Shown here: positions 58,508-64,000 of the stretch, piece after piece
How positions within the stretch are numbered: the first letter of the stretch is position 1
Layout of the letters: each line of letters opens with the position of its first letter
Origin: Bin87 sp965222895
GTDB taxonomy: Bacteria > Chloroflexota > Dehalococcoidia > Lucifugimonadales > UBA3495
Direction: 5' to 3'
Assembly (NCBI GenBank): GCA_965222895.1
Contig: CBDCVB010000001.1
Span: 744,001 to 808,000 of the forward strand
Length of the DNA stretch: 64,000 nucleotides
Notes under the pieces: generated by a model
The model's input: the letters and a program-made list of their open reading frames with translations, nothing else
The model's database searches: none
What the model was told of the DNA's origin: nothing
Position numbers and translations under genes: made by a program

Positions 58508-59278
58508 TCAGTCAGCGGCCGTGGGGCTCGCGCTGGCAGCGGCGTTGGTATCGGCGCCGCCGAACACTCCGAACGGGTTCAGCGAACGCGGCGCGTCGTA
58601 AGCGTCCATGTTCTCGGTGCGTTTCAACCAGCCCACCACCAGGTAGGTCAGCGGCGTGGCGGCGATTTCGTACACTGACTTGGCAATCCAGGCGCATACG
58701 GTGGCGTTGAACACCGGCGCCCACGAACCGTCTTCGCCAACCCAGAACCCGGAGACCCCAAAGGCGATGGTGAAAAACAGCAGCGAGTCGATGCCCTGAC
58801 CGACCACCGTGGAGGATATGGTGCGCAGCCACAACATCCGGCCCTGCGTCCGGTTTTTCAGGATGACCATTATGGCCGCGTTAACAAACTCGCCCACGAT
58901 GTAGGCGACGAACGAGCCGAGCAGTATCCAGGTGGTGGCGCCCAATATGCTCTCGTAGGACGCTTCGCCTTCCCAAAACACCGCGCCCGGTATGATGTTG
59001 CCCAGCCAGAACAGCAGCACCATCAGCAGGTTGCACACGAAGCCCAGCCAAATGACGCCACGTGCCACCCGGAACCCGTACACCTCCGTCAGGATGTCGC
59101 TGATAATGTAGCCGACGGGGAAGCACACGATGGCCGCCGACACCACGAACAGGTTGCTGCCAATGAGATTGAACGGCAGCTCAAACAGCGTAACCGGCTT
59201 GATGGCAATGATGTTGCTCGCCAGCAGCACCGTTACCGCCAGCGCGGCGATGATAACCAGCTTGCCGGAAAACTGCAT
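58508..59278 (-). CDS. yhhQ: Queuosine-precursor transporter, YhhQ/VUT family
   Basis: A 256-residue, six- to seven-helix protein of the VUT/YhhQ family that imports queuine precursors (preQ0 or preQ1) for tRNA modification. VTLFELPFNLIGSNLFVVSAAIVCFPVGYIISDILTEVYGFRVARGVIW is the characteristic N-terminal half (P-x-x-Y-x-x-S-D-I-L-T-E-V-Y-G), and TQGRMLWLRTISSTVVGQGIDSLLFFTIAFG the middle. The C-terminal about 35 residues are Ala-rich and disordered. ATG 59278 starts it; the relic at 57.6 kb shares this tail. Confidence 0.92.
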   Translation of the reverse strand: MQFSGKLVIIAALAVTVLLASNIIAIKPVTLFELPFNLIGSNLFVVSAAIVCFPVGYIISDILTEVYGFRVARGVIWLGFVCNLLMVLLFWLGNIIPGAVFWEGEASYESILGATTWILLGSFVAYIVGEFVNAAIMVILKNRTQGRMLWLRTISSTVVGQGIDSLLFFTIAFGVSGFWVGEDGSWAPVFNATVCAWIAKSVYEIAATPLTYLVVGWLKRTENMDAYDAPRSLNPFGVFGGADTNAAASASPTAAD

Positions 59279-59390
59279 CCCTACTTCCTCCCGAAACAGC
59301 TAATCCCCTATCCCTTGATGTGACAGGGCCAGGGTGAGGGTGAAATCTCTCCTCCCCGTTTGAGGAGGTTCACGGTGCAGCCCGCCCCCA

Positions 59391-60731
59391 TCACAACAAT
59401 GGCAGGTAACGGGAAATCTCGTAGTCGGTTACGGTGGAGCGATACTCGCCCCATTCCATCTTCTTGTTGCGAATCAGCGTGTCGAACACGAAGTCGCCCA
59501 GCGTTTGGCGTAGCAGATCGCTGTCCTGGGCCAGGTTGATGGCCTCGCCCAGGCTGGCCGGCAGGGCGGTGATGCCGCGGGCGGTGCGCTCTTCAGGCAA
59601 CATCGAATTTACGTCGGCATTAATGGGCGTGGGCAGCGGATACTCCTCCACGATCCCCTTCAACCCGGCGGCCAGCAAGACGCTGAACGCGAGGTAGGGG
59701 TTGCAAGCCGGGTCGGGCGCCCGATACTCGATTCGCAGCGACGTATCGTAACCAGACTTGTAGGACGGTACCCGAATCAGATCCAGGCGGTTGGAAACGG
59801 TCCAGGACACGTGCACCGGCGCTTCGTAACCCGGCACCAGCCGCTTGTAGGAGTTGACCCACTGGTTGGTTACCAGGGTAATTTCCGGTGCGTGGCGCAG
59901 CAGGCCGGCGATAAACCGCTTGCCCGTAACCGACAGGTGTAAATCGTCATCCGCATCGTAAAAGGCGTTGGCGTTGCCGCGAAACAGCGACTGGTGGGTG
60001 TGCATCCCGCTGCCGTTGTGCCCGGTGAAGGGTTTGGGCATAAATGAGGCGTAAACTCCGGCGGCCTGGGCCAGCTCTTTGATCACAAGCCGGGCGGTCA
60101 TCACGTTGTCGGCCATCGTGAGGGCATCCGTGTATTGCAGGTCAATTTCGTGCTGACTGTGAGCGCCCTCATGGTGAGAGTACTTGACCGGAATGCCCAT
60201 ATCGGCCAGGTTCAGCACCGTGTCCCGGCGCAAGTCCGATGATGGTTGGCTGGACAGTTGGTCGTAGTAGCCATAGGTGTCCAGAGGTTCCGGCGACTTG
60301 GCGTCACGCAGGTAGAAAAACTCCAGCTCCGGGCCCACGTAGTAGATGAAACCCAGGGAGGCCAGGCGTTCCAGATTGCGCTTCAGCACCTGCCTGGGAT
60401 CGCCGATGAACGGCTCGCCCCGCGGCGTGCGGATGTCGCAAAACATCCGGGCCACGGCGTTCTGACGGGGACGCCAGGGCAGCAGCGAAAACGTGGTCGG
60501 GTCGGGGAAAGCTCGCATATCGCTCTCCTCGTCGCTGCTGAATCCTTCAATCGCGGCGCCATCGAAACCCACTCCCAGCTCCAGGGCATCCTCCAGGTCA
60601 TCAACCGTAATGGCAAACCCTTTCAGGTGGCCCAGAATGTCGGTGAACCAGAGACGAATGAACTTGACGTCAAAGTCTCGGGCGCTGCGGAGCACGTATT
60701 CACGCTCAGCGGCGTGGTTATCAGTTAGCAC
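59391..60731 (-). CDS. glnA: Glutamine synthetase type I, alpha-like, without adenylylation Tyr
   Basis: A 446-residue glutamine synthetase forming glutamine from glutamate, ammonia and ATP. VGFDGAAIEGFSS, YYVGPELEFFYL, KYSHHEGAHSQHEID, MPKPFTGHNGSGMHTHQSLF, VNSYKRLVPGYEAPVHVSWTVSNR and RIEYRAPDPACNPYLAF form the active-site elements. The loop carrying the regulatory Tyr (NLYxL) reads NADVNSMLPE, so it cannot be adenylylated there; this fits the alpha subtype regulated by feedback. GTG 60731 follows AGGAG at 7 bases, chosen over TTG 60758. It is upstream of an unrelated membrane gene. Confidence 0.93.
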   Translation of the reverse strand: MLTDNHAAEREYVLRSARDFDVKFIRLWFTDILGHLKGFAITVDDLEDALELGVGFDGAAIEGFSSDEESDMRAFPDPTTFSLLPWRPRQNAVARMFCDIRTPRGEPFIGDPRQVLKRNLERLASLGFIYYVGPELEFFYLRDAKSPEPLDTYGYYDQLSSQPSSDLRRDTVLNLADMGIPVKYSHHEGAHSQHEIDLQYTDALTMADNVMTARLVIKELAQAAGVYASFMPKPFTGHNGSGMHTHQSLFRGNANAFYDADDDLHLSVTGKRFIAGLLRHAPEITLVTNQWVNSYKRLVPGYEAPVHVSWTVSNRLDLIRVPSYKSGYDTSLRIEYRAPDPACNPYLAFSVLLAAGLKGIVEEYPLPTPINADVNSMLPEERTARGITALPASLGEAINLAQDSDLLRQTLGDFVFDTLIRNKKMEWGEYRSTVTDYEISRYLPLL

Positions 60732-60778
60732 GGGGTTCTCCTGATAAATTTTGTGCAAAGTGTAGCTACGTTGCTGGG

Positions 60779-61216
60779 TTACGGCAGAGAATTGCTATCG
60801 CTGTTCCGAGTCTCATTTACGGCGTCGGCTGCCTCAGCAGTACGCCAGCGGCGCACTATCTCTACAGCAGAAAGTTCGGCGTGAAACTCCAGAATCCTAA
60901 AAACAGCCTTCACCGCGCAAAATACGGCTCCCACCCAACAGAGAATCCCCAAGGCAAGCGCAATTATTCCAGGGATGATCATAACGGAGTTATCCTCATA
61001 CCGGCCCGTGTAGTAGCTGTAGCTACCTTCGCCAGCCGCAGAGAACGCTGCAATCATCCCCCAGAATAATAGGCCGGACCCAAGCCAGAGGGCCAAGGCT
61101 GCTGCCACCATCCTCACGACACGCATTGCACCAGAGTGGCGGCGGTAATCCCAATCTACGCTTCCCGGTGAATCAGTTGAGGGTTTTGGCGGCGGGAACC
61201 CATACTCGGTAGTCAT
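60779..61216 (-). CDS. Hypothetical four-helix-region membrane protein
   Basis: A 145-residue protein with a polar N-terminus (residues 1-30), then hydrophobic segments at about residues 33-57 (MVAAALALWLGSGLLFWGMIAAF) and 78-105 (IIPGIIALALGILCWVGAVFCAVK), separated by a Tyr-rich SYSYYTGRYED loop. The C-terminus is charged. ATG 61216 starts it. It lies between the two glutamine synthetases but no nitrogen link is visible. Confidence 0.55.
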   Translation of the reverse strand: MTTEYGFPPPKPSTDSPGSVDWDYRRHSGAMRVVRMVAAALALWLGSGLLFWGMIAAFSAAGEGSYSYYTGRYEDNSVMIIPGIIALALGILCWVGAVFCAVKAVFRILEFHAELSAVEIVRRWRTAEAADAVNETRNSDSNSLP

Positions 61217-61279
61217 TTCGGCAACCTCAGTAAGCGGACAGTACTTCCCGCGCGCTCACATTGCGGAAATACGGTGGCA

Positions 61280-61633
61280 TTAGATAATCGGGGACTCAAT
61301 GTCCGCAAAGCGTGGATTGTTGCGGATTTCCTCCTCCGTCATAAACCGTGGTTCAACCCAGTGGACTTCGCTAACGCCGCCTTGCTGACGATGTTCCTCA
61401 AGCACTACTGCTTTCTCGGCCCGGGTTTGCTCTGCGTCCAGGACCGCCACAACCCAATTGGGGCTCGGCTCCAGAAACAGCGCCATCGAATCGGCAATCA
61501 TCAGCAGCGCTTCCTCGCGGGTTTGCCCGTCGGAAACGCAGCCCTGCATAGCGGGACAGACTGCCGTCCACCAGAGGTTATCCGGGTAGCCGATATCCGG
61601 GTACTTGACCAGCACCACTTCGTACTTTGCCAT
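61280..61633 (-). CDS. HicB-like protein, solitary
   Basis: A 117-residue protein beginning (M)AKYEVVLVKYPDIGYPDNLWWTAVCPAMQGCVSDGQTREEALLMIADSMALFLE, the HicB/DUF1902 core with a short tail. ATG 61633 is chosen for spacing after AGGAG; 61636 and GTG 61639 are alternatives. No HicA follows or precedes. Solitary HicB proteins can be relics or regulators. It lies between the glutamine synthetases, near the hairpin at 61661. Confidence 0.65.
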   Translation of the reverse strand: MAKYEVVLVKYPDIGYPDNLWWTAVCPAMQGCVSDGQTREEALLMIADSMALFLEPSPNWVVAVLDAEQTRAEKAVVLEEHRQQGGVSEVHWVEPRFMTEEEIRNNPRFADIESPII

Positions 61634-61660
61634 CATCACACTCCTGCTCAGCGGGCGCGC

Positions 61661-61684
61661 AGGGGCGAATAACTATTCGCCCCT
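61661..61684. repeat. 24-bp hairpin AGGGGCGAAT-N4-ATTCGCCCCT, copy 2
   Basis: Identical arms to the copy at 44107-44130 with loop AACT in place of GATT. It lies 36 bases after the glutamine synthetase stop at 61720 (reverse strand), a position suited to a terminator, although no U-tract follows. Confidence 0.7.
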
Positions 61685-61719
61685 ATTGTTTCGGTGTATG
61701 GCAATTATACCAAGCCGGA

Positions 61720-63144
61720 CTAGGCGTCGAAGTACTTGAAGAATTCATACGGATGCGGGCGCAGGCGCAGGTCATCCACGTCAACCTTTTTGGAGTCCAG
61801 CCAGGTCTCGATCAGGTCGTCCGTGAACACACCGCCGCGCATCAGGAACTCGTTATCCCGCTCCAGCGCGCCCAGCGCCTCCTCCAGCGAGCTTGGAACC
61901 TGGCGGATGGACGACAGCTCGGCCGCCGACATCTCGTACAGGTTCTGGTCCACCGGGTCCGGCGGTTCAATCTCGTTGATAACGCCGTCGATGCCCGCCA
62001 TCAGCATGGCGGCGAAGGCCAGGTAGGGGTTGCAGGACGGGTCGGGCGCGCGGAATTCCAGCCGCCGCGCCGCCGGGCTGTTCGAGTAGGTGGGAATGCG
62101 GATGCACGCCGAGCGGTTCCGCACCGAGTACACCAGGTTCACCGGCGCCTCGAAGCCCGGCACCAGCCGCTTGTAGCTGTTCGTCGTCGGCGCGGCAAAG
62201 GCCAGCAGCGCCGGCGCGTGCTGCAGCAGCCCGCCGATGTAGTGGCGGCAGGTGGCCGACAACATGGCGTATCCGTTGGCGTCATAGAACAGGTTGCTGC
62301 CGTCTTTCCACAGGCTCTGGTGCGTGTGCATCCCGGTGCCGTTGTCGCCAAACAGCGGCTTGGGCATGAACGTCGCCACCTTGCCGTGGGCCTTGGCCAC
62401 GTTCTTCACCACGTATTTCACGATGGAGATGGTGTCGGCCATGGTGGTCAAGGAGTCGTACCGGACGTCAATCTCGGCCTGGCCGGCGGTGGCAACTTCG
62501 TGGTGATGCTTTTCTACGATGATGCCGAAATGCTCAATCTTTTGCACCATCTCCGAGCGGATGTCCTGGAAGGTGTCGAAAGGCGGAGCGGGGAAATAGC
62601 CTTCCTTGTTCCGCGGGCGGTAGGCCAGGTTGTTGCCGCCGCCAATGGTCGTCGCCGAGCCCGTGTTCCAGAAACCCTCGTCGGAGTCGATGAAGTAGTA
62701 CCCCGAGTTGGTAGTCTGGTCGAAGCGGGCGGAGTCAAACACGAAAAATTCCGGCTCCGGGCCCCAGTAACTGACATCAGCGATGCCGCTGTCTTTCAGA
62801 TAGGCTTCGGCCTTCTGGGCGACGTAGCGTGGGTCGCGGGAGTAAGAATCCCGGGTGATGGGGTCCATGATGTCGCAGATCATGTGCAAAGTGGGAATCT
62901 CAAAGAAGGGATCGACCACCGCGGTGCTGGTGTCGGGTATCAGCAGCATATCGCTCTCATCAATGGACTTGAAGCCGCGGATGCTGGAACCGTCGAAACC
63001 GTAGCCCTCGGCCAGGTTGGCTTCGGACAGCTCGCTGAGCGGTATGGATACGTGCTGCAAAGTGCCGGGCAAGTCGGTGAATCTCAGATCAATGATGCCG
63101 ATGCCGTTTGACTTGCAAAACTGGATTACTTCCGTCGGGGTCAT
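61720..63144 (-). CDS. glnA: Glutamine synthetase type I, beta-like, with adenylylation Tyr
   Basis: A 474-residue GS of normal type I length. GYGFDGSSIRGFKSIDESDM, YWGPEPEFFVFD, EKHHHEVATAGQAEIDV, MPKPLFGDNGTGMHTHQSLWKDG, NSYKRLVPGFEAPVNLVYSVRNRSA and RRLEFRAPDPSCNPYLAF give the full active site. NLYEMSAAEL carries the Tyr that is adenylylated by GlnE in beta-type enzymes, so this copy can be switched off when nitrogen is plentiful. ATG 63144 follows AAAGGAGGG. It follows the Amt gene 150 bases downstream on the same strand. Confidence 0.95.
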   Translation of the reverse strand: MTPTEVIQFCKSNGIGIIDLRFTDLPGTLQHVSIPLSELSEANLAEGYGFDGSSIRGFKSIDESDMLLIPDTSTAVVDPFFEIPTLHMICDIMDPITRDSYSRDPRYVAQKAEAYLKDSGIADVSYWGPEPEFFVFDSARFDQTTNSGYYFIDSDEGFWNTGSATTIGGGNNLAYRPRNKEGYFPAPPFDTFQDIRSEMVQKIEHFGIIVEKHHHEVATAGQAEIDVRYDSLTTMADTISIVKYVVKNVAKAHGKVATFMPKPLFGDNGTGMHTHQSLWKDGSNLFYDANGYAMLSATCRHYIGGLLQHAPALLAFAAPTTNSYKRLVPGFEAPVNLVYSVRNRSACIRIPTYSNSPAARRLEFRAPDPSCNPYLAFAAMLMAGIDGVINEIEPPDPVDQNLYEMSAAELSSIRQVPSSLEEALGALERDNEFLMRGGVFTDDLIETWLDSKKVDVDDLRLRPHPYEFFKYFDA

Positions 63145-63214
63145 TTCGATTCCCTCCTTTCGGGATAATTTGGTGTGCGGGTGTTTGTCATCAGCCATAA
63201 AACCATTATTCCAG

Positions 63215-63254
63215 CCCCCTCTCCCCTCGTGGGAGAGAGTTAGGGTGAGGGGGA
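63215..63254. repeat. Dispersed CCCTCTCCC..GGGAGAG repeat
   Basis: CCCCCTCTCCCCTCGTGGGAGAGAGTTAGGGTGAGGG in the Amt-glutamine synthetase gap; same family as 35826-35870 and 41069-41110. Its stem could act as an attenuator between amt and glnA, but the family is scattered and not specific to this operon. Confidence 0.6.
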
Positions 63255-63296
63255 GTCCCTCCACCGCCTGGAACGGGCGCTGCGTAAATTCTGGGC

Positions 63297-64000
63297 CTAC
63301 TGATTCATACCCTCTCCATGCTGCGTCAGGTCGATGCCCACTTCTTCTTCCGTATCGGTAATGCGCAGGCCGATAGTGTACTTCAAGGCCAGCAGAATGA
63401 TGGCGGACACGACGAAAGACCAGGCAAAGGCCGCCAATATGCCAATAATTTGATACAGCACCTGTTCGATGCGGGTAACGTCGAATTCCAGCGGATCCAG
63501 GCCGATGCCCACGCCCAGGAAAATTCCCGTGGCCAGCGCGCCCCACATCCCACCGATCCCGTGGATGCCGAAAACGTCCAGCGAGTCGTCCACGCGCAGC
63601 TTATGCACCAGTTCCACGGCGAAGAAACAGGCGGCTCCCGCCCCGGCTCCAATGATGATGGCCGGCATCACACCGACAAATCCCGCCGCCGGTGTAATAG
63701 CCACCAGGCCGGCCACCGCTCCGGCCGCTGCTCCGCTGGCCGAGGGTCGCTTCGTTACCAGCCACGACACCACCGACCAGGAGGACATCGCGGTGGCCGC
63801 GGCTACGTTGGTCACGACGAAGGCGTTGGCAGCCAACAGGGTCGACAGGTTGAAGCTGCTGCCGGCGTTGAATCCAAACCAGCCGAACCACAACAGGCCG
63901 GCCCCCAACAGCACCAGGGGCACGTTGTGCGGGGTAACGGTTGCCGTCCCGAACCCGGAACGCCGTCCCACGACGAACGCGGCCGCCAGTGCCGCCGTTC
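63297..64000 (-). CDS. amt: Ammonium transporter Amt, C-terminal part (runs off the window)
   Basis: The last 234 codons of an Amt/Rh-type ammonium channel; the N-terminal helices lie beyond the edge. The frame continues unbroken to 64000. HNVPLVLLGAGLLWFGWFGFNAGSSF includes one pore His, and GIHGIGGMWGALATGIF the second (twin-His pair), both essential. Helices and the C-terminal cytoplasmic tail LKYTIGLRITDTEEEVGIDLTQHGEG (GlnK-binding-type ending) are intact. It precedes glnA; no glnK gene is visible between. NH3 entry and GS capture would be directly coupled. Confidence 0.95.
   Translation of the reverse strand, partial: TAALAAAFVVGRRSGFGTATVTPHNVPLVLLGAGLLWFGWFGFNAGSSFNLSTLLAANAFVVTNVAAATAMSSWSVVSWLVTKRPSASGAAAGAVAGLVAITPAAGFVGVMPAIIIGAGAGAACFFAVELVHKLRVDDSLDVFGIHGIGGMWGALATGIFLGVGIGLDPLEFDVTRIEQVLYQIIGILAAFAWSFVVSAIILLALKYTIGLRITDTEEEVGIDLTQHGEGMNQ

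Overview
The window is GC-rich bacterial DNA with Shine-Dalgarno-type starts (GGAGG and variants) before most genes. Gene content points, with moderate to low confidence, to an uncultured Chloroflexota-type bacterium (SAR202 or a sponge or soil relative). It has a luciferase-like flavin monooxygenase, a tricarballylate-dehydrogenase-like flavoprotein, TPP and isocitrate-lyase-superfamily enzymes, five Uma2 genes and a mitochondrial-type aconitase. No rRNA or universal marker gene is present, so the phylum is an inference. No CRISPR array or intact transposase was seen.

Layout. 0-10 kb: aldo/keto reductase end, a Gal80-like Gfo/Idh protein, Uma2, a luciferase-like monooxygenase, two small hypothetical genes, a 1182-residue type IIG restriction-modification enzyme and a TPP enzyme. 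10-14 kb: a defence and toxin island with an antitoxin/Doc pair, a frameshifted HNH nuclease, two TIR-like genes with a RipA-family membrane protein, a decayed cytosine methylase and a VapBC-like pair. 14-19 kb: a hydrolase, tRNA-Gly(CCC), and phage portal and terminase genes. 19-25 kb: two MFS transporters and three Uma2 genes. 25-31 kb: a C5 restriction-modification cassette with vsr, a zinc-finger protein, a flavoprotein and a Fic protein with palindromic operators. 31-38 kb: phage tail, connector, capsid and prohead protease genes, interrupted by two plus-strand genes. 38-41 kb: hypothetical genes and a solitary DGQHR (DndB-like) protein. 41-54 kb: metabolism and regulation (nadB, VOC protein, GNAT-aminotransferase fusion, aconitase, ferredoxin, Lrp, EamA). 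53.6 kb: a candidate small RNA with promoter and terminator. 54-64 kb: lyase, esterase, Uma2, a broken hicBA, a queuosine-precursor transporter, and a nitrogen cluster of two glutamine synthetases and an Amt transporter.

How genes work together. The strongest candidate for an undescribed system is at 12.4-13.2 kb. A MTH538/ThsB-type TIR-like gene is translationally coupled (TAATG) to a three-helix RipA-family membrane protein, and a second TIR-like gene lies convergent to it. This resembles a Thoeris-like signal-plus-effector pair with a membrane effector. The second unusual feature is a set of HK97-type capsid genes split into two blocks 13 kb apart in non-standard order, with ordinary cellular genes between them. 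This suggests a rearranged, domesticated or GTA-like element.

Several toxin or defence genes carry single-base frameshifts (HNH, hicA) or a lost start (VapC), and a VWA gene has a frame break at a G8 tract. Each could be real decay or an assembly error. Short dispersed repeat families recur between genes.
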